From assembly GCF_001425825.1 (NCBI RefSeq), contig NZ_LMDM01000006.1, positions 1-64,000 of the forward strand: a stretch of 64,000 nt of DNA, given 5' to 3'. The notes beneath the pieces were generated by a model. It was not told the DNA's origin. It worked only from the letters and a program-made list of their open reading frames with translations, and did no database searches. The stretch's first letter is position 1. The number at the start of each line of letters is the position of its first letter. Below are positions 1 to 13,412 of the stretch, one piece after another. The stretch is from Rhizobacter sp. Root1238 (GTDB lineage Bacteria > Pseudomonadota > Gammaproteobacteria > Burkholderiales > Burkholderiaceae_C). The position numbers were made by a program, and so were the translations under genes.

Positions 1-57
1 CAGCACCGCCGTCCTCGCAGCGATCGCCTCGTTCTTCGTCTTCGTCTTGCTTGGCAT
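1..57 (-). CDS. start of an unidentified gene, cut by the window edge
   Basis: Only the first 19 codons lie in the window, reading MPSKTKTKNEAIAARTAVL. An AGGAG Shine-Dalgarno sequence sits five bases before the ATG, and the frame stays open to the edge. A second ATG four bases upstream lies too close to that SD. The gene follows the integrase in the same direction with a gap of about 50 bases, so it may belong to the same mobile element. Too little is visible to name a function. Confidence 0.35.
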   Translation of the reverse strand, partial: MPSKTKTKNEAIAARTAVL

Positions 58-110
58 ACATGCTCCTGGTCGTCATGCTATGCCTCGCACACAAAATTAC
101 TGACAGGCTC

Positions 111-1430
111 TCACGTACGCAAATTGCTTGAGGTGGATGGATGTATCCGCCGCTGCGCCAACTCTTCGAGGTGCGCCGACAGACGGTTGATCCAGACACG
201 GCGCTGCTTGTCGTACGTGTGCAGGTTGTAGATCCCCTTTACCCCCTCCTGCATGTGTCCCAACATCGCCTCGCCCACGTCGTCAGGGCACTCCAGCGAC
301 GTGAGGAAGGTGCGAGAGGTACGCCGAAGATCATGCGGTGACCAGTGAGTGACCTGCAGGCGTGGCCGAGCATGCTCCGGCCGCGTCTTGCTGTACGGCT
401 GGTGGTAGTGCACCGCCGTCTGGATCGTCTTCTGCAACACGTGGCCACCTACCCCTGGCGACGGAAACAAGTAGCCGTCGTGCACCTCCATCCGCCGGCG
501 GATGACATCGAGCGCCCTACCCACCAGCGGCACACGGAAGTCCGTGGCGTTCGCATGCCGCGCGTTCTTCGTCTTCACCTTCGGCACTGTCCACCACCAA
601 CCGTCCTTCTCCTTCGAGATCTCGCTGGATTCCATCGCCATGATCTCGGCGCCTCGCGCGAGCGTCCACAGGTAGACCGTCAGCGCGTCCTCGATCAAGC
701 GGGGAAAGTTCGGCAGCCAGGCGATGAGCGCACCGGCCTCTGCCGCACTGAGTGCACGCTTCGAGGTACCGATCGACTCGCCGGAGATCTTTTTGCCCTT
801 CGAGCGCAGCCGCCCGCGCATGATCTGGCGCCACCAGTTCGGAGTGCTCTCCGGGATCCGCCCGGCGTCGAGCGCGTAGTCCCACGCAGCGCCCAGCTCG
901 GCCCGCAGCTTCGCAGCCTGCACTGGGATGTGCTGCAGCGCCTCCAGCAGGTCGAAGCATTGCCGCCTGGTCAGCGTGGAGGCCGACTCTGCTTCCAGCG
1001 GGCCGAGCATCGTGTCGAACATGCGCCGCACTTCGATCGCCCCTTTGGGCTTGCGGGCTCGGTCGACGTGGCCCGCCAGGTAGTCGTCGCACAGGAGGCG
1101 CACCGTATACCCGCGCTCCTGCTGCTCCTGTTTCGCTGCCACGCGGGCCGTCCGCTCGGCCTCCCGCGCTTGGCGCTTCGACAGCGCGGGATCGCCGCCC
1201 GCATCGCGCTCCTCGCGCAAACGCTCCCACTCGGCCGCAGCCGCCGGAAACGACATCGCTGGCCACCGCCCCAGGCCGACTTGGCGCATCCGCGTGTCGA
1301 CCGGACTGCGGTACCGATAGGTCCAAGCGCGTCGGGTTTGAGTGGCTTCGAGACGAAGGCCTGGGCAGCCGTCGATGGTAAGGTGCGCGCCTGGCTGAAG
1401 TGCCTTGGCTGCGCGGGCGTCGAACTGCAT
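111..1430 (-). CDS. tyrosine recombinase / phage-type integrase (DUF4102 family)
   Basis: Site-specific DNA recombinase that would integrate and excise a mobile element. The N-terminal part (FDARAAKALQPGAHLTIDGCPGLRLEA) is the DUF4102-type arm-binding domain of P4-like integrases. The catalytic domain shows Arg in TLARGAE, His-x-x-Arg in SPHDLRRT, LGH in EAMLGHM and the Tyr nucleophile in KGIYNLHTYDKQRR, so it looks intact. I chose the ATG at 1430 (439 aa) because AGGGAG lies just upstream. A GTG at 1472 would add 14 residues but has a weak SD and would overlap a repeat. No tRNA is visible beside it, and the rest of the element must lie left of the window. The gene points away from mutS. Confidence 0.85.
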   Translation of the reverse strand: MQFDARAAKALQPGAHLTIDGCPGLRLEATQTRRAWTYRYRSPVDTRMRQVGLGRWPAMSFPAAAAEWERLREERDAGGDPALSKRQAREAERTARVAAKQEQQERGYTVRLLCDDYLAGHVDRARKPKGAIEVRRMFDTMLGPLEAESASTLTRRQCFDLLEALQHIPVQAAKLRAELGAAWDYALDAGRIPESTPNWWRQIMRGRLRSKGKKISGESIGTSKRALSAAEAGALIAWLPNFPRLIEDALTVYLWTLARGAEIMAMESSEISKEKDGWWWTVPKVKTKNARHANATDFRVPLVGRALDVIRRRMEVHDGYLFPSPGVGGHVLQKTIQTAVHYHQPYSKTRPEHARPRLQVTHWSPHDLRRTSRTFLTSLECPDDVGEAMLGHMQEGVKGIYNLHTYDKQRRVWINRLSAHLEELAQRRIHPSTSSNLRT

Positions 1431-1444
1431 TGCGCTCCCTGCAA

Positions 1445-1515
1445 GCGTAGGTTTTCTGGAAGACCGGGCCACAGCCCAGCGTAGGTTTCGATTTTAGAAG
1501 TTCGCAAACCTACGC
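1445..1515. repeat. three GCGTAGGTTT repeats in front of the integrase
   Basis: GCGTAGGTTT occurs at 1445-1454 and 1479-1488 in direct orientation, and as its exact complement AAACCTACGC at 1506-1515. The second and third copies form a perfect 10-bp inverted repeat. Copies placed just upstream of an integrase are typical of arm-type binding sites or of an attachment region. This is inferred from position; the second att site lies outside the window. Confidence 0.5.
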
Positions 1516-1563
1516 AGAACGCCCAAGTTCCCCCAAGTTTTCATACGCGCTGAAAAGTCCATC

Positions 1564-4224
1564 GTGAGCATGTCATCCGACAAAAATACTCAGCAATTCA
1601 ACGACTTAGCGGAAGAATCGGCCGCCAGCCGGGCTCCCGCGCCAGCCCCCATTACGGCCCATACCCCAATGATGCAGCAGTACCTGCGCATCAAGGCCGA
1701 GCACCCCGACACGCTCGTCTTCTACCGGATGGGCGACTTCTACGAGCTGTTCTACGACGACGCCCGCCGCGCCAACAAGCTGCTCGACATCACGCTGACC
1801 AGCCGCGGCCAGAGCGGCGGCGAGCCGGTCGTGATGGCCGGCGTGCCCTTCCATGCCGTCGAAAGCTACCTCGCCAAGCTGATCAAGCTCGGCGAGGCCG
1901 TCGCGATCGCCGAGCAGGTCGGCGACGTCGCCACCGCCAAGGGCCCGGTCGAACGCAAGGTGGTGCGCGTCGTCACCCCCGGCACCGTCACCGACACCGA
2001 GCTGCTCGCCGACAAGCGCGACGCGCTGCTGCTCGCCGTCTCGCAGCGAACCCACCGCGGCATCACCGGCTACGGCCTGGCCTGGCTCGGCCTCAGCAGC
2101 GGCCAGCTCGGCCTGACCGAATGCAGCGAGCGCGAACTGCCCGGCTGGCTCGCCCGCCTGAACGCCGCCGAGGTGCTGGTCGACCGCGACCAGGTGCCCG
2201 CCGTCATCGCGCAGGCCCGCCACGCGATCACCCATCGCCCCGGCTGGCAGTTCGACACCGCGCTCGGCCTGCGCAAGCTGTGCGAGCAGCTGCGCGTCGC
2301 GAGCCTCGCCGGCTTCAACGCGCAGGAACTCGGCACCGCGCAAGCCGCCGCCGCCGCGCTGCTGAGCTACGCAGAGCACACCCAGGGCCAGGCGCTGGCC
2401 CACGTGCGCGCACTGCAGGTCGAGCGCAGCGGCGACCTGCTCGAGCTGCCGCCCACCACGCTGCGCAACCTCGAACTCACGCAGACGCTGCGCGGCGACG
2501 ACACGCCCACGCTGCTGTCGCTGCTCGACACCTGCCGCACCGGCATGGGCAGCCGCGCGCTGCGCCACTGGCTCACGCACCCGCTGCGCGAACGCACCGT
2601 GGCATCGCAACGCCATGACGCGCTCGACGTGCTGATCGAACACGGCGTCGAACCGCTGCGCGAAACGCTGCGCGGCATCAGCGACGTCGAACGCATCACC
2701 GCCCGCGTCGCGCTGCGCCAGGTGCGCCCGCGCGAACTCACCGGCCTGCGCGCCACGCTCCAGGCCCTGCCCGCGCTGCGCGAACGCGTGCCGCGCCAGG
2801 CGTTGCTGCTCGAGATGCTGGCCGAGGCGCTGACCCCGTCGCCCGAGATCGAAGCCCTGCTGCGCAGCGCGATCGCCGACGAACCGTCGGTGATGCTGCG
2901 CGACGGCGGCGTGATCGCGCGCGGCTTCGACGCGCCGCTCGACGAGCTGCGCGACATCAGCCAGAACTGCGACGCCTTCCTGCTCGACCTCGAAGCCCGC
3001 GAACGCACCCGCACCGGCATCGCCAACCTGCGCGTGCAATACAACAAGGTGCACGGCTTCTACATCGAGGTCACGCAAGGCCAGGCGAGCAAGGTGCCGA
3101 TGGACTACCAGCGCCGCCAGACGCTGAAGAACGCCGAGCGCTTCATCACACCCGAGCTGAAGGCCTTCGAGGACAAGGCCCTGTCGGCGCAGGAGCGCTC
3201 GCTCGCACGCGAGAAGATGCTCTACGAGCAGGTGATCGACCAGCTGCAGCAGCACCTGGAGTCGCTGTCGGGCCTGGCCCGCGCGCTCGCCAGCCTCGAT
3301 GCGCTGGCAGCACTGGCCGAGCGCGCCGACACGCTGAACTGGACCCGCCCGCAGTTCGTGCGCGAGCCCTGCATCGACATCGCGGCCGGCCGCCACCCGG
3401 TGGTCGAGGCGCGGCTGGCCGAAACCGGCGGCGGCAACTTCATGGCCAACGACTGCCGGCTCGACGCGGCCCGCAAGATGCTCGTGATCACCGGCCCGAA
3501 CATGGGCGGCAAGAGCACCTTCATGCGGCAGGTCGCGCTGATCGTGCTGCTGGCGGCGATCGGCTCGTTCGTACCGGCCGACGCCTGCCGGCTCGGGCCG
3601 ATCGACGCCATCCACACCCGCATCGGCGCAGCCGACGACCTGGCCAACGCGCAGTCGACCTTCATGCTCGAGATGACCGAGGCGGCCGCCATCATCCACA
3701 GCGCCGGCGAACAGTCGCTGGTGCTGATGGACGAGATCGGCCGCGGCACCTCCACCTTCGACGGCCTCGCGCTGGCCGGCGCCATCGCGAGCCACCTGCA
3801 CGAGCGCAACAAGAGCTTCACGCTGTTCGCGACCCACTACTTCGAGCTGACCGAATTCCCGGTCAAGCACGACCGCGCGCTGAACGTGCACGTGTCGGCG
3901 GCCGAGAGCGGCGACGACATCGTCTTCCTGCACGACATCCAGGCCGGCCCGGCCAGCCGCAGCTACGGCGTGCAGGTCGCGCGCCTGGCCGGCATGCCCG
4001 GCACGCTGGTACGCCAGGCGCGCGCGACGCTGGAGGCGCTCGAAGCGCAGCAGCATGCCGGCAGCGCGCAGATCGACCTGTTCGCGGCGCCCGCCCCCGA
4101 AGCCGAGAAACCGGTGTCGGCCATCGAGCGGGCGCTGGCCGGCCTCAACCCCGATATGCTGTCGCCGAAGGAAGCGCTCGACGCGCTCTACCGCCTGAAG
4201 AACCTGCAGGACACCCCGTCATGA
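1564..4224 (+). CDS. mutS: DNA mismatch repair ATPase MutS
   Basis: Recognises mismatches and recruits MutL. At 886 aa it has the usual full length. The mismatch-binding domain starts with [28 protein letters not shown], which carries the Phe-x-Glu-type recognition region (GDFYELF). The Walker A motif GPNMGGKST is near residue 645, followed by the DEIGRGTST signature and the ATHYFELTE segment. The start may be GTG at 1564 or ATG at 1570; the difference is two residues. The stop overlaps the start of the next gene (ATGA-type junction), which suggests coupled translation with the Anbu protease. mutL lies about 15 kb away on the other strand. Confidence 0.97.
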   Translation: MSMSSDKNTQQFNDLAEESAASRAPAPAPITAHTPMMQQYLRIKAEHPDTLVFYRMGDFYELFYDDARRANKLLDITLTSRGQSGGEPVVMAGVPFHAVESYLAKLIKLGEAVAIAEQVGDVATAKGPVERKVVRVVTPGTVTDTELLADKRDALLLAVSQRTHRGITGYGLAWLGLSSGQLGLTECSERELPGWLARLNAAEVLVDRDQVPAVIAQARHAITHRPGWQFDTALGLRKLCEQLRVASLAGFNAQELGTAQAAAAALLSYAEHTQGQALAHVRALQVERSGDLLELPPTTLRNLELTQTLRGDDTPTLLSLLDTCRTGMGSRALRHWLTHPLRERTVASQRHDALDVLIEHGVEPLRETLRGISDVERITARVALRQVRPRELTGLRATLQALPALRERVPRQALLLEMLAEALTPSPEIEALLRSAIADEPSVMLRDGGVIARGFDAPLDELRDISQNCDAFLLDLEARERTRTGIANLRVQYNKVHGFYIEVTQGQASKVPMDYQRRQTLKNAERFITPELKAFEDKALSAQERSLAREKMLYEQVIDQLQQHLESLSGLARALASLDALAALAERADTLNWTRPQFVREPCIDIAAGRHPVVEARLAETGGGNFMANDCRLDAARKMLVITGPNMGGKSTFMRQVALIVLLAAIGSFVPADACRLGPIDAIHTRIGAADDLANAQSTFMLEMTEAAAIIHSAGEQSLVLMDEIGRGTSTFDGLALAGAIASHLHERNKSFTLFATHYFELTEFPVKHDRALNVHVSAAESGDDIVFLHDIQAGPASRSYGVQVARLAGMPGTLVRQARATLEALEAQQHAGSAQIDLFAAPAPEAEKPVSAIERALAGLNPDMLSPKEALDALYRLKNLQDTPS

Positions 4225-5045
4225 CCTACTGCGTGGGCATCAAGCTCGATGCCGGCCTCGTCTTCCTGTCCGACTCGCGCACCAACGCGGGCCTGGACCA
4301 GATCAGCACCTACCGCAAGATGATGGTCTACGAGAAGACGGGCGACCGCTTCATGGTGCTGCTGTCGGCCGGCAACCTGTCGATCTCGCAGTCGGTGCGC
4401 GAGATCCTGCAGGTCGAGAAGCTCGACAACGGCGACGAACCGCCGATCACCATCTGGAACGCCACCAGCATGTTCGACGCCGCCCGGGTGCTCGGCAGCG
4501 CAGTGCGCCGCGTCTACGACCAGGACGGCCCGTCGCTGAAGCAGGCCGGCGTCGACTTCAACGCCTCGATGATCCTCGGCGGCCAGATCAACGGCGAGGC
4601 GATGCGGCTCTTCCTGGTGTATTCGGCCGGCAACTTCATCGAGGCCACTCGGGAAACCTGCTACTTCCAGGTCGGCGAATCGAAGTACGGCAAGCCGGTG
4701 CTCGACCGCATGATCACCCCGCACACCGCGCTCGACGAGGCCGCCAAGTGCGCGCTGGTGTCGATGGACTCGACGCTGAAATCCAACCTGTCGGTCGGCC
4801 TGCCGCTGGACCTGCTGGTCTACGAGGCCAACACCTTCCAGTCGCAGCAGATGGTCTGCATCGACGAGCGCAACCCGTACTTCGCGATGATCCGCAGCAC
4901 CTGGGGCCAGCGGCTGCGCCAGGTGTTCGAATCGATCGACGACCCGCAGTGGGACGGCAGCGCCGCCGAGCACCCGCTGTGCGTGCCGTCGGACCGCTAC
5001 GAGCCGATGCGCAAGATCACGCACCCCGGAGAGAAGATCGTCTGA
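4221..5045 (+). CDS. proteasome-like peptidase, Anbu type
   Basis: Member of the Ntn-hydrolase proteasome superfamily found in bacteria without a 20S proteasome. After removal of Met the N-terminal nucleophile would be Thr of [20 protein letters not shown]. The Asp of SDSR sits at position 17 of the processed chain and a Lys in TYRKMM lies near 32-33, as in proteasome beta subunits. The 274 residues fit Anbu. It overlaps the mutS stop by four bases and is followed ten bases later by an alpha/beta hydrolase. Natural substrates of Anbu are poorly known, so I infer only a cytoplasmic hydrolase. Confidence 0.85.
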   Translation: MTYCVGIKLDAGLVFLSDSRTNAGLDQISTYRKMMVYEKTGDRFMVLLSAGNLSISQSVREILQVEKLDNGDEPPITIWNATSMFDAARVLGSAVRRVYDQDGPSLKQAGVDFNASMILGGQINGEAMRLFLVYSAGNFIEATRETCYFQVGESKYGKPVLDRMITPHTALDEAAKCALVSMDSTLKSNLSVGLPLDLLVYEANTFQSQQMVCIDERNPYFAMIRSTWGQRLRQVFESIDDPQWDGSAAEHPLCVPSDRYEPMRKITHPGEKIV

Positions 5046-5055
5046 TGAGGGGCGC

Positions 5056-5881
5056 GTGATCGCCACCGCCGGCCGCATCGTCTTCTCGCACGCGAACAGC
5101 TTCCCGGCCGGCACCTACCGGCAGTTGTTCGAGGCGTGGCGCGCCGCCGGCCACGAGGTGCATGCGATCGAGAAGCTCGGCCACGACGAGCACTTCCGCG
5201 TCACCAACAACTGGCCGCTGCTGCGCAACCAGTTGATCGCGTTCATCGAGCCGCACGCCGCGACCGGGCCGGTCTGGCTGGTCGGGCATTCGCTCGGCGG
5301 ATTCCTCAGCGTGCTGGCAGCGTCGAAGCGGCCCGACTTGGTGCGCGGCGTGGTGCTGATGGATTCGCCGCTGATCGGCGGGCTGCTGGCGCGCACGCTG
5401 CAGGTGGCCAAGGCGACCGGCATCGGCGAGCGCTTCTCGCCGGGCAACGTGTCGAAGCGCCGCCGCCAGCACTGGCCGAGCGCCGAAGCGGCGTTCGCGC
5501 ACTTCGCGGCCAAGCCGGCCTTCGCGCGCTGGGCGCCCGGCGTGCTGCGCGACTACATCGCCGCCGGCATCGAGCCGTCCGGCCACGGCCACTCGCTGAG
5601 CTTCCGGCGCGAGATCGAGACGCAGATCTACTACACGCTGCCGCACCACATCCCGCGGCTGCTGGTGCGCCGCCCGCTGGGCTGCCCGATGGCCTTCATC
5701 GGCGGCACGCAGTCGACCGAGGTGCGCCAGGTCGGCATGAAGGCCACCGAGCGCTTCACGCAGGGCCGCATCTCGTGGATCGAGGGCTCGCACCTGTTCC
5801 CCTTCGAACAGCCGGGGCAAGCCGCGGCCGAGGTGCTGCGCTGGCTGGGGGAGTTCGAGCGGCGGTCCGAAACTACGCGCC

Positions 5882-5886
<5 letters not shown>
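5056..5886 (+). CDS. alpha/beta hydrolase
   Basis: Cytoplasmic alpha/beta-hydrolase-fold protein, 276 aa, with a GTG start. The nucleophile elbow GHSLGG places Ser at residue 79, and the terminal EGSHLFPFE supplies the likely catalytic His. The N-terminus IVFSHANSFPAGTYR resembles the oxyanion-hole strand of this family. No lid or binding domain reveals the substrate. It lies ten bases after the Anbu gene and probably ends the mutS operon, because a pyrG promoter overlaps its stop codon. Confidence 0.8.
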
Positions 5887-8468
<2,582 letters not shown>

Positions 8469-8530
8469 CCGCCAGAATCACCGTAGCAGTTGATCAATTA
8501 GCAGTTGTCGAAACCCTGAAGGAAGACTGA

Positions 8531-9814
<1,284 letters not shown>

Positions 9815-9835
9815 TCCGCTGCCGCTGTTCTCGAC

Positions 9836-10117
9836 GTGCGCCTCGTCACCCTCGGCCTCATCGCGCTGCTGCTGCTCGTCCATGCCGAACTCTGGTTCGG
9901 CAAGGGCGGCGTGCCGCGCGTGATGGAGCTGCAGGCCAAGCTGGAGCAGAAGAAGGGCGAGAACGACGCGGCGCGCACGCGCAACGAGCGCCTGGTCGCC
10001 GAGGTCAGCGACCTGAAGGAAGGCCTGGAGATGGTCGAGGAGAAGGCGCGCTTCGAGCTCGGCATGGTCAAGCCGGACGAGATCTACGTCCAGGTGTCGA
10101 CCGCCAGACGTCCCTGA
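9836..10117 (+). CDS. ftsB: cell division protein FtsB
   Basis: Small bitopic divisome protein that binds FtsL and FtsQ. The 93 residues begin with one membrane segment (LVTLGLIALLLLVHAELWFG). A heptad-rich coiled coil (MELQAKLEQKKGENDAARTRNERLVAEVSDLKEGLEMVEEKARFELGM) follows and ends in the typical KPDEIYVQV tail. The start is GTG, and the place directly after eno is the conserved one. It ends one base before pnuC. Confidence 0.93.
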   Translation: MRLVTLGLIALLLLVHAELWFGKGGVPRVMELQAKLEQKKGENDAARTRNERLVAEVSDLKEGLEMVEEKARFELGMVKPDEIYVQVSTARRP

Positions 10118-10118
10118 C

Positions 10119-10748
10119 ATGACCGACCTGCTGCAGGGGATGCAGCCGCTGTTCGCCCAGGCTTTCACGCTGTGGGGCTCGCCGGTCAGCTGGGTCGAGG
10201 CGATCGCCTTCGTGCTGGCGATCGCGATGGTGGTCTGCAACATCCGCGTCAATCCGCTCGGCTGGCCACTGGCCATCGTCAGCTCGCTGCTGTACGTCGC
10301 GCTGTTCCGGGACAGCAAGCTGTACGGCGATGCCAGCCTGCAGGTGTTCTTCGCGGCGATCGCCGGCTGGGGCTGGTGGCAATGGCTGCGCGGCACGCAG
10401 CACGACGGCCGCGCGCTGCAGGTGCGTTCGATGGGCCCGCGCGGGCGGCTGGTGGTGATCGCCGCGACGCTCGCGCTGTGGCCGGCGCTGGGCTGGTTCC
10501 TGAAGCATCACACCGACACCGACGTGCCCTGGTGGGACGCCTTCCCCACCGCGGCGAGCGTCGTCGGGCAATGGCTGCTCGGTCGCAAGTACGTCGAGAA
10601 CTGGCCGACCTGGGTGGTCGTGAACACCGTCAGCGTCGGGCTGTTCGCCTACAAGGGGCTGTGGTTGACGGCCGTGCTGTACGCGATCTTCGTCGGCATG
10701 TCGTTCGCCGGCTGGCGGGCATGGCGGCGGGTGGAACGGGCCGCATGA
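10119..10748 (+). CDS. pnuC: nicotinamide riboside transporter PnuC
   Basis: Inner-membrane facilitator, 209 aa, with about seven hydrophobic segments. The family segment NPLGWPLAIVSSLLYV and the aromatic WGWWQW and NWPTWVVVNTVSVGLFAYKGLWLTAVLY stretches match PnuC. It imports nicotinamide riboside, which must be phosphorylated inside to be trapped. The next gene, overlapping by four bases, encodes a NadR-like kinase for that step. Together they form a two-gene NAD salvage unit added behind ftsB. Confidence 0.9.
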   Translation: MTDLLQGMQPLFAQAFTLWGSPVSWVEAIAFVLAIAMVVCNIRVNPLGWPLAIVSSLLYVALFRDSKLYGDASLQVFFAAIAGWGWWQWLRGTQHDGRALQVRSMGPRGRLVVIAATLALWPALGWFLKHHTDTDVPWWDAFPTAASVVGQWLLGRKYVENWPTWVVVNTVSVGLFAYKGLWLTAVLYAIFVGMSFAGWRAWRRVERAA

Positions 10749-11374
10749 GCCGCATCATCGCGATCGTCGGTGCCGAGAGCACCGGCAAGACGACGCTGGC
10801 CGGCGAGCTGCAGGCCTCGTTGCAGCGCGACGGGCATTCGGTCGCGCTGGTCGGCGAATACCTGCGCGAATTCTGCGAGCGGCACGCGCGCACGCCGCGC
10901 GTCGACGAACAGGCGGCCATCGCGCGCGAGCAGTCGCAGCGCATTGCACGCGCCGCCGAGGCGAACGAGATCGTGATCGCCGACACCACCGCACTGATGA
11001 TCGCGGTCTACAGCGAGCAGGTGTTCGGCGATCGCAGCCTGTACGACAGCGCGATCGAGGCGCAGCGCGGCTGCACGCTGACGCTGCTGACGGCGCTCGA
11101 CATCCCGTGGCAGGCCGACGGCCTGCAGCGCGACGGGCCGCAGGTGCGCGAGCCGGTCACGGCGCTGGTGCGTGCCGCACTCGGGCGTGGCGGCATCGGC
11201 TATTCGGTGGTGGCCGGCACCGGGCCGTCGCGGCTGTCGCACGCGCTGCTGGCGGTGCGGCATGCGCTGCTGGCGCCGTCGCTGCTCGACGAGGCCCGCG
11301 CGAACCCACGCTGGCAGTGGGTCTGCGAGCGCTGCGGCGATGCGGAGTGCGAGCGGCACCTGCTGCCGCGCTGA
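10745..11374 (+). CDS. NadR-type ribosylnicotinamide kinase (stand-alone kinase domain)
   Basis: Phosphorylates nicotinamide riboside to NMN. The 209 residues correspond to the C-terminal kinase domain of NadR only. There is no HTH repressor and no HxGH adenylyltransferase domain. The P-loop is GAESTGKTT near residue 9, and VGEYLREFCERH and IADTTALMI match the family. The C-terminus has CERCGDAECERH, a possible small metal-binding tail. The ATG shares four bases with the pnuC stop, which supports the transport-and-trap role. Confidence 0.85.
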   Translation: MSRIIAIVGAESTGKTTLAGELQASLQRDGHSVALVGEYLREFCERHARTPRVDEQAAIAREQSQRIARAAEANEIVIADTTALMIAVYSEQVFGDRSLYDSAIEAQRGCTLTLLTALDIPWQADGLQRDGPQVREPVTALVRAALGRGGIGYSVVAGTGPSRLSHALLAVRHALLAPSLLDEARANPRWQWVCERCGDAECERHLLPR

Positions 11375-11384
11375 CCTTCCCGGC

Positions 11385-11861
11385 TCAGGTCATCGTCCCG
11401 GCGATCACGACGACGACGATCACGACGCCGATCGTCAGGTTCACCGCCACCCAGTCGCGGATCGCCTTCAGCGCGGCGCCGGCCGCCGGCCAGTCCTGCG
11501 CGGCGCTCGCGCGCTGCACGCGCTTGAACAGCGCGAAGCGGATGTGCCCGAAGATCGCGACCATCAGCAGCCCGAGCCCGGCCATCACGCTCCATTCGAG
11601 CGGCATGTTGAACGGCCCGCCGGTCGCCTTGGTCGTCGTCGCGACCCGGCCCACCATCCAGCCGCCGCTCAGCACGGTGAGCAACGCGACCCACAGCACG
11701 ATCGCGAAGAAGCGCTGCAGCACCGCCTGCATCAGCGGCACGCGCTCCGCCGGCGGCAGGTGCGCCGCACCCGGCCGCAGGCAGAACAGCGTGAAGAACA
11801 TGCCACCCAGCCAGACGATCACCGACAGGAAGTGCAGCGTCTTGAGGCTGGCGTAGAGCAT
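11385..11861 (-). CDS. CopD-family integral membrane protein
   Basis: A 158-aa protein with four predicted membrane helices: LYASLKTLHFLSVIVWLGGMFF, RFFAIVLWVALLTVLSGGWMV, EWSVMAGLGLLMVAIFGHI and VNLTIGVVIVVVVIAGTMT. His in helix 1 followed by WLGGMFF is typical of the CopD/DUF2269-like family, where such His residues may bind haem or copper. It lies 18 bases after hslO in the same direction and may be cotranscribed. Function is uncertain. Confidence 0.65.
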   Translation of the reverse strand: MLYASLKTLHFLSVIVWLGGMFFTLFCLRPGAAHLPPAERVPLMQAVLQRFFAIVLWVALLTVLSGGWMVGRVATTTKATGGPFNMPLEWSVMAGLGLLMVAIFGHIRFALFKRVQRASAAQDWPAAGAALKAIRDWVAVNLTIGVVIVVVVIAGTMT

Positions 11862-11879
11862 CGCGGACGTCCTTTGAAG

Positions 11880-12851
11880 TTAGTTCAGCGTCGTGCTGCC
11901 GGGCGGCTGGTCGCGCGCGATCGTGAAGAGCTCGCCGACGTCGACCGCATCGAAGTGGTACTTCAGGCCGCAGAAATCGCAGCCCACCTCGACCCGCCCC
12001 TGCTCGGCGACCACGCCGTCGACCTCGTCGCGGCCCAGGCCCTTCAGCATCGCGCCGACGCGCTCGCGCGAGCAGGTGCACGCGAAATGCGGCCCCAGCT
12101 CGCCGGTCATCGGCGGGAAGCGGCGCACCGACTCTTCCCAGAACAGCCGGCGCAGCACGGTCTCGGCGTCGAGCGTCAGCAGTTCGTCGGCGGTGAGCGT
12201 CGAGGCCAGGTGCGAGATGCGGTTGTAGCCCTCGTCCAGCCCGATGTCGTCTTCATTGCGGCGCCCGCCGAGGTTGCCTTCTCCTTCGACCGGCAGGCGC
12301 TGGATCAGCAGCCCGGCCGCGACTTGGTCGTTGGCCGCAAGGATCAGGCGCGTGTCGAGCTGCTCCGACTGCAGCATGTAGTGCTCCAGCACGTCGGCCA
12401 GCTTGTGCAGCGGCTCGCCGCGGTCGCCATGCAGCGCGACCACGCCCTGGTAGGGCTGCTGGCCGGGGCCGCGCGGCTTCGGGTCGAGCGTGATCGCGCA
12501 GCGGCCCTTGCCGGCGGCGTTGACCATCGCGTCGAGCCGGGCGTCGGGGGCGACCTCGCCGACCACCTTGGCGGTGACGCGGAACGCCAGGTCGGACTGC
12601 ACCTCGGCCACCGCGAGCTTGACCGGCCCGTCGCCGAAGATCTGCATCACCAGCGCGCCTTCGAACTTGATGTTCGACTGCATCAGTACCGCCGCGGCCG
12701 ACATCTCGCCGAGCAGCGCCCGCACCGCGGGCGGGAACGCATCGGACGACTCGACGCGCCGGCGCAGGATCTCGACCCACGAATCGGTCAGCCGCACCAG
12801 CATGCCGCGCACCGGCAGGCCTTCGAACAGGAACTTGTGGAGCTCGCTCAT
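11880..12851 (-). CDS. hslO: redox-regulated chaperone Hsp33
   Basis: Cytoplasmic holdase activated by oxidative unfolding, 323 aa. The C-terminal redox switch has the expected four zinc-binding cysteines, CTC in HFACTCSRERV and CDFC in VGCDFCGLKYHF, separated by about 30 residues. The N-terminal domain begins FLFEGLPVRGMLVRL. It overlaps the carbonic anhydrase stop by one base, so both probably share a transcript from the divergent region near 13.4 kb. Confidence 0.95.
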   Translation of the reverse strand: MSELHKFLFEGLPVRGMLVRLTDSWVEILRRRVESSDAFPPAVRALLGEMSAAAVLMQSNIKFEGALVMQIFGDGPVKLAVAEVQSDLAFRVTAKVVGEVAPDARLDAMVNAAGKGRCAITLDPKPRGPGQQPYQGVVALHGDRGEPLHKLADVLEHYMLQSEQLDTRLILAANDQVAAGLLIQRLPVEGEGNLGGRRNEDDIGLDEGYNRISHLASTLTADELLTLDAETVLRRLFWEESVRRFPPMTGELGPHFACTCSRERVGAMLKGLGRDEVDGVVAEQGRVEVGCDFCGLKYHFDAVDVGELFTIARDQPPGSTTLN

Positions 12852-13375
12852 CAGGTGATTTCTTTCAGGCCCGCGCGGTAGCGCCGGGCGTTCTCGACAT
12901 AGTGGGCAGCGCTCTTTTCGAGCCCCTGCATCTGCTCGGGCGACAACTGCCGCACCACGCGGGCCGGCGTGCCGAGGATCAGCGAGCCATCGGGGAAGCT
13001 CTGGCCTTCGGTGACCAGCGCACCGGCGCCGACCAGGCAGTGGCTGCCGATCTTCGCGCCGTTCAGCACCACGGCCTGGATCCCGATCAGCGAATGATCG
13101 CCGATCGTGCAGCCGTGCAGCATCGCCTGGTGACCGACGGTCACGTTCTCGCCGACCGACACCGGGAAGCCCGCATCGGCATGCACGACGCTGTTGTCCT
13201 GGATGTTGCTGCCGCGGCCGATCGCGATGCGCTCGGTGTCGCCGCGGACCACGACGCCGAACCAGACGCTCGCGTCGTCGCCCAGGCTCACGTTGCCGAT
13301 CACGCGGGCGCTGTCGGCCACCCAGGCCGACGCAGCGATGTCGGGAGACAGCTCCCCCAGTTGGTAGACGGCCAT
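12851..13375 (-). CDS. gamma-class carbonic anhydrase family protein (left-handed beta-helix)
   Basis: A 174-aa hexapeptide-repeat protein of the PaaY/YrdA/CaiE type. The repeats ([51 protein letters not shown]) carry the three His metal ligands in DNSVVHAD and VGHQAMLHG. The start [11 protein letters not shown] was chosen because family members begin there; the frame stays open for 113 codons upstream but is not conserved-looking. Enzyme activity is not assured in this family. Confidence 0.88.
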   Translation of the reverse strand: MAVYQLGELSPDIAASAWVADSARVIGNVSLGDDASVWFGVVVRGDTERIAIGRGSNIQDNSVVHADAGFPVSVGENVTVGHQAMLHGCTIGDHSLIGIQAVVLNGAKIGSHCLVGAGALVTEGQSFPDGSLILGTPARVVRQLSPEQMQGLEKSAAHYVENARRYRAGLKEIT

Positions 13376-13412
13376 GGCAAGCGCCCGAAATGCAGAGCCT
13401 ATGATTCTAGGG

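Noticed and set aside
1606-4056. An 816-codon open frame antisense to mutS
   Set aside because: High-GC coding DNA leaves long open shadows. The translation is a run of Arg/Ala/Val/Gln without family motifs, while mutS on the other strand is fully conserved.
13374-13412. Longer N-terminus of the DUF455 protein from ATG 13374
   Set aside because: It would overlap the divergent carbonic anhydrase start and run through a likely -10 element; the later ATG at 13413 gives the family-like start.
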